64,000 nt of DNA from SZAS-79 sp965279075. Lineage in GTDB: Bacteria > Pseudomonadota > Gammaproteobacteria > Burkholderiales > SG8-39. The first letter of the stretch is position 1; each line of letters opens with the position of its first letter. Under the pieces are notes generated by a model. That model was not told where the DNA came from and ran no database searches. It saw nothing but the letters and a program-made list of their open reading frames with translations. The position numbers and the translations under genes were made by a program. Below, piece after piece: positions 8,175-17,543 of this stretch. The DNA lies in contig CBDIHI010000012.1 of the NCBI GenBank assembly GCA_965279075.1, positions 1-64,000 on the forward strand, written 5' to 3'.

Positions 8175-9283
8175 GGCGGCTGTCGATCGTGCATACGGAG
8201 TCCTCCCTTGGCTGGGGTGGGCAGGAGATCCGCATCCTCACCGAAGCTGCCGGCATGATTGCGCGCGGCCACGCGGTGCGCCTGCTGTGCCCGCGCGAAG
8301 CTCGCATCCACGACGAGGCCGCGCGATTCGGGGTGCCGGTGGAGGCCTTGCCGGTCGGCAGGAAGACCCTGAAGGGCTTCGCCGCGATGGCCGGGTGGCT
8401 CCGCAGGCAGGCGAACGGCGGCTGCGACGTCGTCAATTCCCACAGTTCCACCGATTCGTGGCTGGTGGCGCTCGCCATGCTTGTTGCCCCCAGGAGAATC
8501 CCGGTCGTGCGCACGCGCCATATCTCGGCGCCGGTCCCGCTCAATCGCGCGAGCCGTTGGCTGTATGGCCGGGCGGCTGCGCGGATCGTCACCACCGGCG
8601 AAGCATTGCGCCAGCGCCTGATCGTCGAAATCGGCGTCGACCCGGGCAGGATCGAATCCATCCCTACGGGGATCGATACGACCCGTTTCGTGCCGGGGGA
8701 TCGCAGGGCGGCGCGGGACAAGGTTGGCTTGCCGCAGGACCGCCTCTTGGTGGGAGTCGTCGCCACGCTGCGCAGCTGGAAAGGGCACCGTTACCTAGTC
8801 GAGGCCTGCGCCGGGTTGCCCGACAGCGTGGGCCTGGTGATCGTCGGCGACGGGCCGCAGCGCGAAGCGCTGCAGGCCCTGATTGCGGAGCAGGGCATGC
8901 AGGGCAGGGTCTGGATGCCCGGCAACCAGGCTGACGTCGTACCGTGGCTGCAGGCGCTCGACGTGTTCGCGCTGCCTTCCTATGCCAACGAGGGCGTGCC
9001 TCAGGCACTCATCCAGGCGATGCTGGCCGGGCTGCCGGCCGTCACGACTTCGGCCGGCAGCATCGGAGAGCTGGCCTTCCACGAACAGACGGCCCTCGTA
9101 GTGCCTGCGCAGGACGTACCTGCGCTGCGCGAAGCCCTTTTGCGCCTGGTCGACGATCCGGCATTTCGTGAGCGGCTCGGTGTCGCGGCCCGGGCGCACT
9201 GCGTCGACAGGTATTCGCTCGAACGCATGCTGGACCGGATGGAGTCCGTTTTCATGACTGCTGCCGGGACGCCGGCAGGATGA
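8171..9283 (+). CDS. GT4 family glycosyltransferase
   Basis: A 370-residue GT-B glycosyltransferase with the N-terminal acceptor motif SSLGWGGQEIRI, a middle IESIPTGIDTTRFVPGDR segment, and a C-terminal nucleotide-sugar domain with FALPSYANEGVPQALIQAMLAGLPAVTT, the usual EX7E region. It overlaps the 3' end of msbA by 4 bases (ATGA) and is itself overlapped by the next gene, so it is translationally coupled. The role is addition of a hexose to the LPS core or an O-unit at the cytoplasmic face. The sugar is not predictable from the sequence. Confidence 0.8.
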   Translation: MRRLSIVHTESSLGWGGQEIRILTEAAGMIARGHAVRLLCPREARIHDEAARFGVPVEALPVGRKTLKGFAAMAGWLRRQANGGCDVVNSHSSTDSWLVALAMLVAPRRIPVVRTRHISAPVPLNRASRWLYGRAAARIVTTGEALRQRLIVEIGVDPGRIESIPTGIDTTRFVPGDRRAARDKVGLPQDRLLVGVVATLRSWKGHRYLVEACAGLPDSVGLVIVGDGPQREALQALIAEQGMQGRVWMPGNQADVVPWLQALDVFALPSYANEGVPQALIQAMLAGLPAVTTSAGSIGELAFHEQTALVVPAQDVPALREALLRLVDDPAFRERLGVAARAHCVDRYSLERMLDRMESVFMTAAGTPAG

Positions 9284-10374
9284 CGCGCGGCCTCAACCGC
9301 ATTCGGGCGATCGCGGGAGCGGTGCGCCGGAGTCTGGGCCGACCACGGCTGAAGGCCCGGCCTTCGAATCCGGCAAAAGTCCTGGTGCTGCACGAACTGC
9401 TCCTGGGCGACACGCTCATGCTTGCCCCGCTGATCGCAGGGCTCCGGGACCGCTATCCACGGGCGGAGGTCTTCGTCACGGTGCGTCCCGCGTACGCGGC
9501 CCTGTTCAGCGGCAGGCCTTACGGCATCCATGCGTTGCCGTTCTCCGAGCGGGATCCCGGTGCGTTGCGTGCGCTGGCTCCGGCTGCGGGATGCGATATC
9601 GCCTTCCTCCCGGGGGAAAACCGGTTCGGGCTCATCGCGCGTTCGCTCGGCGCGAAGTGGCTGGTTGCGCATGCGGGCGGCAAGCCCGGGTGGAACGAGC
9701 GGATGACGGACGAACGGGTACCCTTGCCGTCGGCCCCGGCGGCGCTGGCCGACATGTTTGCGCTGCTCGCGGGACCGGATCCCGGATCGCTTCGGTACCG
9801 TACCGCCGACTGGCCGGCACCCGCGTGCGAGGATTTTTCGCGGCCGACGTCACCCTATGCCGTGCTGCATGTGGGGGCGGGTTCGCCGCTTCGGTTGTGG
9901 GGAGCCGCCAACTGGCGCGAGGTGGCCGGGGCGCTGTCGGCGCAGGGCATCGATCCGGTGTGGACCGCCGGGAGTGAGGAGGTTTCCCTGGTGCGGGAAA
10001 TCGATCCCGGGAGCCGCTATAGGTCCTACGCCGGCTGCCTGACGCTGACGCAACTCTGGCACCTGCTTGCCGGGGCCCGCTGCGCCGTGACCCTCGATAC
10101 CGGCATTGCGCACATGGCGAAGCTCACGCGCACCCCGGTCGTTGCGTTGTTCGGTCCCGGGTCGAGCGAACTCTTCGGCAAGGGCCGGTTCTGGCAGGAC
10201 AATCCGTTCGCCGAAATCATGTCCGAAATGCCTTGCCGGGACCAGCGGCACCTCTTCAAGCGGGACCTCGGCTGGGTCAGGCGCTGCAACAGGTCGACGG
10301 CCGACTGTCCGAGAGCCCGCTGCATGGAGGCGATTACGCCCGGGCGGGTCGTGGCGGCGCTGCAAGTAGAATAG
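9280..10374 (+). CDS. GT9 (heptosyltransferase-family) protein
   Basis: A 364-residue protein with the ADP-heptose:LPS heptosyltransferase fold: VLVLHELLLGDTLMLAPLIAGL after a basic N-terminal extension of about 30 residues, and AVTLDTGIAHMAKLTRTPVVALFGPGS in the C-terminal half. The final section has cysteines in CNRSTADCPRARCMEAI, like other GT9 enzymes that end in a Cys-rich tail. It overlaps the previous GT4 gene by 4 bases and precedes rmlB by 5 bases. It is one of six GT9 genes in the region; which heptose or other sugar it transfers is unknown. Confidence 0.75.
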   Translation: MTRGLNRIRAIAGAVRRSLGRPRLKARPSNPAKVLVLHELLLGDTLMLAPLIAGLRDRYPRAEVFVTVRPAYAALFSGRPYGIHALPFSERDPGALRALAPAAGCDIAFLPGENRFGLIARSLGAKWLVAHAGGKPGWNERMTDERVPLPSAPAALADMFALLAGPDPGSLRYRTADWPAPACEDFSRPTSPYAVLHVGAGSPLRLWGAANWREVAGALSAQGIDPVWTAGSEEVSLVREIDPGSRYRSYAGCLTLTQLWHLLAGARCAVTLDTGIAHMAKLTRTPVVALFGPGSSELFGKGRFWQDNPFAEIMSEMPCRDQRHLFKRDLGWVRRCNRSTADCPRARCMEAITPGRVVAALQVE

Positions 10375-10379
10375 CGGTC

Positions 10380-11444
10380 ATGCTGCTCGTCACCGGAGGC
10401 GCCGGGTTCATCGGCGCGAATTTCATCATCGGCTGGATCGCCGGGACCGGCGAGGCCGTCGTCAACCTCGACAAGCTTACGTACGCCGGCAATCCGCGCA
10501 ACCTCGACGCGTTGCGGGACGACAGCCGGTACCTGCTCGCGCGAGGCGACATCAACGACCGCCAGTTTGTCCGGCAATTGCTGGAGTATCACCGGCCGCG
10601 CGCGATCATCCATTTCGCTGCCGAAAGCCACGTGGATCGCTCCATCCATGGCCCCGGCGAATTCGTGCAGACGAACATGGTCGGCACGTTCAGCCTGCTC
10701 GAGGAAGTGCGGGCCTGGTGGTCCGGCCTGCACGGGAGCGAAAAGGAGTCCTTCCGCTTCCTGCACGTATCCACGGACGAGGTCTATGGGTCGCTCGGCG
10801 CGAGCGATCCCGGCTTCAGCGAAACGACGCCCTATGCCCCGAACAGCCCTTACAGTGCGTCCAAGGCCGGGGCCGACCACCTGGTGCGCGCCTATCACCA
10901 TACGTACGGGCTGCCGACGCTGACCACCAACTGCTCGAACAACTACGGCCCGTTCCAGTTCCCGGAGAAGCTGATCCCGCTGATGATCCATAACGCGCTC
11001 GCCGGCAAGCCGCTGCCCGTATACGGGGACGGCCGCCAGGTGCGCGACTGGCTTTACGTTGGCGACCACTGTGCAGCGATCCGGCAGGTGCTTGCTCGCG
11101 GCAGGATCGGCGAGACCTACAATATCGGCGGCGGCGCGGAGATGCAGAACATCGAGGTGGTGAAACTCCTGTGTTCGCTGCTGGACACGCTGCGGCCTCG
11201 CGATGGCGGGCATGCTGCGCTCGTCACCTACGTCACCGACCGGCCCGGCCATGACCGCAGGTATGCAATCGATGCCACGAAGGTCCGTACGGAACTCGGG
11301 TGGACGCCGAAGGAAAGCTTCGCCTCGGGGCTCGGGAAGACGGTCCAGTGGTACCTGGATCATGCCGACTGGGTGCAGGACATCGCCAGCGGAGCCTACC
11401 GCGACTGGGTGGAACGCAATTACGCGGCCCGGGGCGCGGCTTGA
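10380..11444 (+). CDS. rmlB: dTDP-glucose 4,6-dehydratase
   Basis: RmlB converts dTDP-D-glucose to dTDP-4-keto-6-deoxy-D-glucose using bound NAD. The 354-residue sequence starts LLVTGGAGFIGANFI (Rossmann GxxGxxG), has the KLTYAGNPRNLDAL segment typical of RmlB, the catalytic TDEVYG and the YSASK Tyr-Lys pair (Tyr about 158), and NNYGPFQFPEKLIP. The ATG at 10380 fits both the family start and a 5-base gap from the GT9 gene. It begins a tightly coupled run rmlB-gmd-rmlA-rmlC in which every junction overlaps by 4 bases. Confidence 0.93.
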   Translation: MLLVTGGAGFIGANFIIGWIAGTGEAVVNLDKLTYAGNPRNLDALRDDSRYLLARGDINDRQFVRQLLEYHRPRAIIHFAAESHVDRSIHGPGEFVQTNMVGTFSLLEEVRAWWSGLHGSEKESFRFLHVSTDEVYGSLGASDPGFSETTPYAPNSPYSASKAGADHLVRAYHHTYGLPTLTTNCSNNYGPFQFPEKLIPLMIHNALAGKPLPVYGDGRQVRDWLYVGDHCAAIRQVLARGRIGETYNIGGGAEMQNIEVVKLLCSLLDTLRPRDGGHAALVTYVTDRPGHDRRYAIDATKVRTELGWTPKESFASGLGKTVQWYLDHADWVQDIASGAYRDWVERNYAARGAA

Positions 11445-12481
11445 CCCCAAAGCGCATTGCGCTGGTCGCCGGAGTTGCCGGGCAGGATGGGACGTGCCTT
11501 GCGAGCCTCCTGGCCGGCAAGGGCTATCGCGTAATAGGCGCGGCTCGTTCGGTGGCAAAGGACGGACTGTGGCGGCTGGATGAGGCGGGGCTGCTTGGCC
11601 ATCCGCAATTCAGTCTTGAGGAGTTCGATCTCGCCGATGCGAGCTGTTGCCTGGAACTGGTCAAGTCCGCCAGGCCCGCTGAAATCTATAACGTCGGGGG
11701 GCTCAGCTTCATCGGGCACTCCTTCGCGCAGCCGTTGCAGGCCGCGCAAGCGACAGGCCTCGGCGCGGTCAACCTGCTGGAAGCGATCCGCGTGACCGAT
11801 CCCGGCATCAGGTACGTCCAGGCCTCGAGCTCCGAGATGCTCGGTATTCCTGCCGTCTCGCCGCAGGACGAGGACACGCCACTGCGCCCGCGCAGCCCCT
11901 ATGCCGCCGCCAAGCTGTTTGCGCATTGGGCCACGATCACCTACCAGGAGGCGTTCGGGATTTTCGCGTCCAGTGCAATCCTGTACAACCACGAGTCCCC
12001 TTGGCGAGGGAAGATGTTCGTTACGCGCAAGATCACCGACGCGGTCGCGCGCATGCGCCTCGGGCGCGAAGACGTGCTCGAGCTAGGCAACCTGGATGCG
12101 CGCAGGGACTGGGGTTACGCACCGGAGTATGCGGATGCGATGTGGCGCATCCTCCAGGCCGGGTCCGCCGGGAGCTTTGTGCTTGCGACGGGCCGCCTTG
12201 CCTCGGTGAGGGACTTCGTGGGCTCCGCGTTCCGGGCAATCGGCACCGAGATTCGCTGGCAGGGGCAGGGCTTGGCGGAGACGGGAGTCGAAGCGGGTAG
12301 CGGCAAGCTCCGGGTGAAGGTATCACCGGAGTTTTTCAGGCCGGCGGAAACGCCGGCACTTTGCGGCAACGCGGCCAAGGCCAAGGCAGTGCTGGGCTGG
12401 GAAGCGAAAGTCAGGGTGGACGAGATTTGCCGATTGATGGTCGAAGCCGACCTGAAGCGACTGGAAGGGAGGGCGAAGTGA
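11441..12481 (+). CDS. gmd: GDP-mannose 4,6-dehydratase
   Basis: Gmd converts GDP-D-mannose to GDP-4-keto-6-deoxy-D-mannose, precursor of GDP-fucose, GDP-rhamnose, perosamine or 6-deoxy-talose. The protein of about 346 residues begins near KRIALVAGVAGQDGT, the GxxGQDG signature of Gmd rather than RmlB, with QASSSEMLG, SPYAAAKLFAHW (catalytic Tyr/Lys) and NHESPWRGKMFVTRKIT. The start is taken as TTG at 11441, overlapping the rmlB stop as TTGA; no ATG or GTG lies near. Its insertion between rmlB and rmlA is uncommon. No Rmd, Fcl or Per partner is obvious next to it; the donor GDP-mannose can be supplied by manC at 16012. Confidence 0.88.
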   Translation: MTPKRIALVAGVAGQDGTCLASLLAGKGYRVIGAARSVAKDGLWRLDEAGLLGHPQFSLEEFDLADASCCLELVKSARPAEIYNVGGLSFIGHSFAQPLQAAQATGLGAVNLLEAIRVTDPGIRYVQASSSEMLGIPAVSPQDEDTPLRPRSPYAAAKLFAHWATITYQEAFGIFASSAILYNHESPWRGKMFVTRKITDAVARMRLGREDVLELGNLDARRDWGYAPEYADAMWRILQAGSAGSFVLATGRLASVRDFVGSAFRAIGTEIRWQGQGLAETGVEAGSGKLRVKVSPEFFRPAETPALCGNAAKAKAVLGWEAKVRVDEICRLMVEADLKRLEGRAK

Positions 12482-13356
12482 AAGGCATCATATTGGCCGG
12501 CGGATCCGGCACGCGGCTGTACCCGGTCACGCAGGTCGTCTCGAAGCAACTGCTGCCGATATACGACAAGCCGATGGTCTACTACCCGCTTTCGACGCTG
12601 ATGATGGCCGGAATCCGCGACATTCTGCTGATCTCCACGCCGCAGGACCTGCCGCGCTTCGAGCAACTGCTCGGCGACGGTTCCCAATGGGGTATCCGCA
12701 TGCGGTACGCAGTGCAGCCCGCGCCTGAAGGGCTTGCGCAGGCGTTCCTCATCGGGCGGGAATTCATCGACGGAGAGCCCGTCGCGCTGGTGCTGGGCGA
12801 CAACATCTTTTACGGCCACGAATTGACCGCCCTGCTCAAGCGCGCCATTGCGCATCGCAGCGGCGCTTCGGTGTTCGCCTATCTGGTCAAGGATCCTGAA
12901 CGCTACGGCGTGGTCGAGTTCGACGCGACGGGACGCGCAATCAGCATCGAAGAGAAGCCCAAGGTCCCGAAATCCCGCTATGCCGTGGTCGGGCTGTATT
13001 TTTATGACGCGAGGGTCGTCGAGTTCGCTTCCCGACTGAAGCCTTCGGTCCGCGGGGAACTCGAGATCACCGACCTCAACCGGGCTTACCTCGAGCGCGG
13101 AGAACTCGAGGTGATCCCGATGGGGCGCGGCCTGGCCTGGCTGGACACGGGAACCCACGAATCATTGCTCGAAGCCTCCCAGTTCATCGAGACCATCGAG
13201 CGCCGGCAGGGCCTGAAGATCGCCTGCCCGGAGGAAATCGCCTACCGGAGCGGGTTCATCAGCGCGGCGCAACTCGAAGCCCTCGCCCGGCCGCTGGCGA
13301 AAAGCGGATACGGCGAGTACCTGCTGAGCGTTCTGTCGGAAAAGGTGTTCGAGTGA
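12478..13356 (+). CDS. rmlA: Glucose-1-phosphate thymidylyltransferase
   Basis: RmlA makes dTDP-glucose from glucose-1-phosphate and dTTP. The 292-residue protein has the nucleotidyltransferase N-terminus KGIILAGGSGTRLYPVT, then SKQLLPIYDKPMVYYPLSTL, GDNIFYGHEL and WLDTGTHESLLEAS, all diagnostic of RmlA. The GTG start at 12478 overlaps the gmd stop (GTGA) and is preceded by a strong ribosome binding site (GGGAGGG around 12468-12474). Together with rmlB and rmlC it supplies dTDP-4-keto-6-deoxy sugars. Confidence 0.94.
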   Translation: MKGIILAGGSGTRLYPVTQVVSKQLLPIYDKPMVYYPLSTLMMAGIRDILLISTPQDLPRFEQLLGDGSQWGIRMRYAVQPAPEGLAQAFLIGREFIDGEPVALVLGDNIFYGHELTALLKRAIAHRSGASVFAYLVKDPERYGVVEFDATGRAISIEEKPKVPKSRYAVVGLYFYDARVVEFASRLKPSVRGELEITDLNRAYLERGELEVIPMGRGLAWLDTGTHESLLEASQFIETIERRQGLKIACPEEIAYRSGFISAAQLEALARPLAKSGYGEYLLSVLSEKVFE

Positions 13357-13904
13357 AGGTAGTGCGCACTGCCATTCCCGACGTCCTGCTGCTGGAGCCG
13401 AGGGTCTTCGGCGACGAGCGCGGGTTTTTCCTCGAGCGCTACAACAGGCGCACATTTGCTGCGGCGACCGGCCTGGACCCCGACTTCGTGCAGGACAACC
13501 ATTCCCGCTCGGCGCGCAATGTGCTTCGGGGCCTCCATTACCAGATCCGGCAACCGCAGGGCAAGCTTGTCTGGGTCGTCGAAGGGGAAGTCTTCGACGT
13601 GGCGGTCGACCTGCGCAGGAGTTCGCCGACCTTCGGGCGCTGGGCCGGATTCGGCTTGTCCGCGCAGGATCGCAGGCTGGCGTGGATTCCCCCGGGATTC
13701 GCGCATGGATTCCTGGTGGTGTCCGAGTCGGCGCAGGTGCTTTACAAGACCACCGACTACTACGCACCGGAGCATGAAAGGACGCTGCTCTGGAACGACC
13801 CGGCGCTGGGCGTGGCCTGGCCGCTAGCCGCCGGCGCGGTTCCTGTGCTAGCGCGCAAGGATCTCGAAGGCTTGCCGTTGGCCTCGTGTGAACTTTTCGA
13901 CTGA
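13353..13904 (+). CDS. rmlC: dTDP-4-dehydrorhamnose 3,5-epimerase
   Basis: RmlC epimerises C3 and C5 of dTDP-4-keto-6-deoxy-glucose. The 183-residue cupin carries PRVFGDERGFFLERYN, the catalytic His in VLRGLHYQ, EVFDVAVDLRRSSPTFG, WIPPGFAHGFLV and the catalytic Tyr region VLYKTTDYYAPEHER. It starts at a GTG overlapping the rmlA stop. The usual final enzyme of the pathway, the reductase RmlD, is not in the window, so either rmlD is elsewhere or the keto-sugar is used differently. Confidence 0.93.
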   Translation: MKVVRTAIPDVLLLEPRVFGDERGFFLERYNRRTFAAATGLDPDFVQDNHSRSARNVLRGLHYQIRQPQGKLVWVVEGEVFDVAVDLRRSSPTFGRWAGFGLSAQDRRLAWIPPGFAHGFLVVSESAQVLYKTTDYYAPEHERTLLWNDPALGVAWPLAAGAVPVLARKDLEGLPLASCELFD

Positions 13905-13918
13905 CAGACGCCGACGCA

Positions 13919-15226
13919 ATGCACATCGAAAGCCTGATTGCGAAACTGCACGACCGGACTGCCGTGGTGGGCATCATCGGGCTGGGCTACGTCGGGCTGC
14001 CTTTGATGCTCAGGTTTGCCGAAGTCGGCTACAGGGTCATCGGCATCGACATCGATTCCGCGAAGGTCGCGAAACTGCGGGACGGCAAGAGCTACATTGA
14101 ACGTATCGGGCCCGCTTCGATCACCGCGGCGCTGGCCAGTGGATTCGAGGCCACCACGGATTTCGCAAGGGCGGCCGAGGCGGACGCGCTGATCATCTGC
14201 GTTCCGACGCCCCTCAACCGCCACCGCGAGCCGGACCTGTCCTTCGTCACGGGCACGGTCGACTCACTTTCGCCGTACCTGCGTGCGGGGCAGGTCGTGT
14301 GCCTTGAAAGCACCACGTACCCCGGCACGACCGAGGAAGAGCTCAAGCCCCGGATCGAGGCACGGGGGCTGGCGGTAGGGAGGGACGTGTTCCTGTGCTT
14401 CTCGCCGGAGCGCGAGGATCCGGGCAACCCGGAATACGTGACCCGGACGATCCCGAAGGTTTGCGGCGGCGTGACCGAGGCCTGCCTGAGGGCCGGGATG
14501 GCGCTTTACGGGCAGGCCATTGATCACGTCGTGCCGGTCAGTTCCACGCGTGCGGCCGAGATGACGAAGTTGCTCGAGAACATCCACCGCGCGGTCAATA
14601 TCGGCCTGGTAAACGAGATGAAGATCATCTGCGACCGGATGGGCATCGACGTGCACGAGGTGATTCGCGCCGCCGCAACCAAGCCTTTCGGGTTCGTCCC
14701 GTACTGGCCCGGGCCGGGACTGGGCGGGCACTGCATCCCAATCGACCCCTTTTACCTGACCTGGAAGGCGCGTGAGTACGGGTTGCATACGCGCTTCATC
14801 GAATTGGCCGGCGAGATCAACCGCACCATGCCCGAATGGGTCATAGGAAAGGTGGCGGAGGCCCTCAACGACCGGGGCCTGGCAATCCGCGGCAGCCGGA
14901 TCCTGGTCCTGGGCATCGCCTACAAGAAGAACGTCGACGACATGCGTGAGTCCCCGGCGGTCGAGCTGATGGAACTCCTGCTGGGACGCGGGGCTGTGGT
15001 CGAGTACTCCGACCCGCATGTGCCGGTCTTCCCGAAGATGCGGGAGCACAGCTTCGACCTGAGCAGCGTTCCCGTAACGCCGCAATCCGTATCGTCCTAC
15101 GACCTGGTGCTGGTGGCGACCAATCACGACGCATTCGATTACGCGATGGTCGGGACTCACGCCCGGCTGATCGTGGACACGCGCGGCGTCTACCTGAAGC
15201 CGGCGCCCAACGTCGTCAAGGCCTGA
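13919..15226 (+). CDS. wbpA: UDP-N-acetylglucosamine 6-dehydrogenase-type enzyme (WbpA-like)
   Basis: A nucleotide-sugar dehydrogenase of 435 residues that oxidises C6 of a UDP-HexNAc to a uronate with two NAD+. It shows the Rossmann motif GIIGLGYVGLPLM, the LESTTYPGTTEEEL segment typical of the WbpA/TviB branch, the Lys region AAEMTKLLENIHRAVNIGLVN, the catalytic Cys272 in GPGLGGHCIPIDPFY, and the C-terminal GIAYKKNVDDMRESPA. It starts 14 bases after rmlC and ends the long plus-strand operon. UDP-GlcNAc or UDP-GalNAc are both possible substrates; the class is firm, the exact sugar is not. Confidence 0.85.
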   Translation: MHIESLIAKLHDRTAVVGIIGLGYVGLPLMLRFAEVGYRVIGIDIDSAKVAKLRDGKSYIERIGPASITAALASGFEATTDFARAAEADALIICVPTPLNRHREPDLSFVTGTVDSLSPYLRAGQVVCLESTTYPGTTEEELKPRIEARGLAVGRDVFLCFSPEREDPGNPEYVTRTIPKVCGGVTEACLRAGMALYGQAIDHVVPVSSTRAAEMTKLLENIHRAVNIGLVNEMKIICDRMGIDVHEVIRAAATKPFGFVPYWPGPGLGGHCIPIDPFYLTWKAREYGLHTRFIELAGEINRTMPEWVIGKVAEALNDRGLAIRGSRILVLGIAYKKNVDDMRESPAVELMELLLGRGAVVEYSDPHVPVFPKMREHSFDLSSVPVTPQSVSSYDLVLVATNHDAFDYAMVGTHARLIVDTRGVYLKPAPNVVKA

Positions 15227-15235
15227 AAGGAACCG

Positions 15236-15997
15236 TCAGCGCTTCGCCCGCAGGCCGAGCGCAATGGCTGGCCGGGACGCGAGGAAACGTGCAGCGCTGC
15301 GCATGTGCCACGCGGCGTAGCGCAGGTTGCGGCGGCTTTCGCGCTGGGCTGCGTGGATCACCGAAGTCCCCGTGCACACCGCGACCTGAAGTCCCTTGTC
15401 GCGGAGCCTCGCGCAGAGGTCGACGTCCTCGTAGTACAGGAAGTAGTGCTCGTCGAATCCGCCGACCGAGCGCAGCACCGGGGAACTCAGGAGCATGAAC
15501 ATGCCGGCCACCCAGTCGGGGTAGTACACCGGCTGGCCATCGGGGGCGGGCGTATGCGGCCTGTACCCGAGCGCCTTCGCCAGCAAGGTGAAGACACTCG
15601 GGAAATCCCTGGCGTGATCCTCCGGCACGAGATCCTGGTCGGTCACCATGGGTGCAACCACGCCGATGCCGGGGTTGGCGGCGATCTCGAGCAATGCCGG
15701 AAAAGGGTTGGCGGGAATCCGGATATCCGGGTTCAGCACGCAGAACCACCCGGATCCGGCGCGCTCGAGTGCGGCATTGTGGTTGGCGCCGAACCCCTTG
15801 CGTCGTTCGTTCCTGATCACTTCGATGGGGAACGGATACCCGGAAATCGGCAGGGCGGGCGATTCCGGGAAATTCTCGGTCAGCAACAGCCGGAACGGGG
15901 TATTCACGTGTCGAGCCAGATCCTCGAGCAGGCGCAATACCAGATCTCGCTGTCCATGGCTGACCACCGAGAGGACCAGTGGCGTGTCGGCCGTCAC
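15236..15997 (-). CDS. GT2 glycosyltransferase, rhamnosyltransferase-like
   Basis: A 253-residue GT-A fold transferase. It begins with LVLSVVSHGQRDLVLRLLEDL and has the donor-binding region EVIRNERRKGFGANHNAAL, a CVLNPDIRIP stretch in place of the common DxD (PDI), and GGFDEHYFLYYEDVDLCARL in the second half, which is typical of WbbL/RfbN-type rhamnosyltransferases. It ends with basic residues after RFLASRPAIALGL, possibly a membrane-associating tail. The gene is convergent with wbpA (9-base gap) and lies just downstream of manC. An acceptor in the O-unit or core is inferred. Confidence 0.78.
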   Translation of the reverse strand: MTADTPLVLSVVSHGQRDLVLRLLEDLARHVNTPFRLLLTENFPESPALPISGYPFPIEVIRNERRKGFGANHNAALERAGSGWFCVLNPDIRIPANPFPALLEIAANPGIGVVAPMVTDQDLVPEDHARDFPSVFTLLAKALGYRPHTPAPDGQPVYYPDWVAGMFMLLSSPVLRSVGGFDEHYFLYYEDVDLCARLRDKGLQVAVCTGTSVIHAAQRESRRNLRYAAWHMRSAARFLASRPAIALGLRAKR

Positions 15998-16011
15998 TTG
16001 CGCCCTCCTGA

Positions 16012-17439
16012 TCAGCGCTTGTAAAGGTCTTCGAACCGCACGATGTCGTCTTCACTGATCGTGTCGCCGGACTGAACCTCGATCAGGTGAAGCGGCACCT
16101 CCGGCGAAGGATTTTCCAGCCGGTGGGTGGCCCCGAGCGGGATGTACACGGACTCGTTGCGCTCGACCATGGATACCTCATCGCCTCGGGTCACGCGCGC
16201 CGTCCCGCTTACCACGACCCAGTGTTCGGCACGGTGGTGATGCATCTGGAGCGACAGCGCTGCACCGGGATTCACCATGATCCGTTTCACCAGGAAACCG
16301 GGCCCGGCGTCGAGGTTCTCGAAGTAGCCCCACGGGCGGTAGACGCGCGTATGGCTGAGGTGTTCGGTGCGGCCGGTCCCGTGCATTCCCTCCACGATAT
16401 CGCGCACCTCCTGGCTGCGCGAACGGTCAGCGACGAGCACGGCATCGGCCGTTTCCACGACCACCAGGTTCTCGACGCCAAGCGTGGCGATCAGCCGGCG
16501 GTTGCTGAAAACCAGCGAGTCCTTCGTGTCCTGCAGGCGCATATCGCCATGCGCGGCATTGCCCGACGCGTCCTTCGCCGCGAGGTCCCAGAGGGCGCCC
16601 CACGAACCGACGTCAGTCCAGGTGAAACGTGCGGGAATGACCGCCGCGCGGTCCGTGCGCTCCATCACCGCGCGGTCGAGTGCTTCGGAAGGGCAGGCGG
16701 AGAACGCTTCGCGTCCAAGGCGCAGGAATCCGAGATCCCTGGTCGCGGCAGTGACGGATGCGCGAGCGGCAGCGAGGATATCCGGGCGGAGCTTGTGCAT
16801 CTCCTCGATCAGGCGACTGGCCCGGAACGCGAACATGCCACTGTTCCAGTAGGCCTCGCCTGTATCAATCAGTGCCTGCGCCCGGTCAGCAGGCGGCTTT
16901 TCCACGAAGCGGGCGATCCTAAACGCGCCGTCAGCCCCTGCGATCGCTTCGCCCCTCTGGATATAGCCAAAACCGGTTTCGGGGGCCGCGGGCGGGATTC
17001 CGAAGGTGACCAGGTACCCGCTCGCGGCCAGCGCGGCGGCCTGTTCGACGGCTGCGCCGAACGCTTCCAGTTCGCCGATGGCGTGGTCCGAAGAGAGCAC
17101 GAGCAGCACCGGATCGTCCGCTTCGGCGACGACTGCCGCGGCCGCCACGGCCGCCGCGGTGTTCCTGCCGACGGGTTCGAGCATCACCAGCGCAGACTGG
17201 CCTATGCTGGCCACCTGGTCCGCGACCAGGAAGCGATGCTCTTCGTTGCAGACTACAATCGCTTCAGATCCTTTTGAGACAGTCCCGGCGCGCAGCATGG
17301 TTTCCTGCAGCAGGCTGTGGTTGGCGGATACCAAGGGCAGGAACTGCTTGGGCAGCAGTTTGCGCGACATGGGCCAAAGGCGCGTGCCGCTGCCGCCGCA
17401 CAGGACGACCGGTTTGATATGGGAAGGGGTACGGGTCAT
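16012..17439 (-). CDS. manC: Mannose-1-phosphate guanylyltransferase / mannose-6-phosphate isomerase
   Basis: A bifunctional enzyme of about 475 residues that makes GDP-mannose. The N-terminal pyrophosphorylase domain carries PVVLCGGSGTRLWPMSRKL, KQFLPLVSANHSLLQET and a FVEKPPADRAQ loop. The C-terminal cupin isomerase domain carries YRPWGYFENLDAGPGFLVKR and LQMHHHRAEHWVVVSGTA with metal-binding histidines. The ATG at 17439 matches the family start. It provides the substrate for Gmd in the opposite-strand operon. It is divergent from the epimerase at 17544, with a 104-base shared upstream region in which no clear promoter hexamers stood out. Confidence 0.93.
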   Translation of the reverse strand: MTRTPSHIKPVVLCGGSGTRLWPMSRKLLPKQFLPLVSANHSLLQETMLRAGTVSKGSEAIVVCNEEHRFLVADQVASIGQSALVMLEPVGRNTAAAVAAAAVVAEADDPVLLVLSSDHAIGELEAFGAAVEQAAALAASGYLVTFGIPPAAPETGFGYIQRGEAIAGADGAFRIARFVEKPPADRAQALIDTGEAYWNSGMFAFRASRLIEEMHKLRPDILAAARASVTAATRDLGFLRLGREAFSACPSEALDRAVMERTDRAAVIPARFTWTDVGSWGALWDLAAKDASGNAAHGDMRLQDTKDSLVFSNRRLIATLGVENLVVVETADAVLVADRSRSQEVRDIVEGMHGTGRTEHLSHTRVYRPWGYFENLDAGPGFLVKRIMVNPGAALSLQMHHHRAEHWVVVSGTARVTRGDEVSMVERNESVYIPLGATHRLENPSPEVPLHLIEVQSGDTISEDDIVRFEDLYKR

Positions 17440-17543
17440 GGATGGTGTCAGCGCAGACGTGCCGCCGGGGCGATGCCGAAGCGCATGAAGTGCGCGAGTG
17501 TATCGCGCTGCGTTGTGGGCAACAAACGCTTGCGGACGCTGCA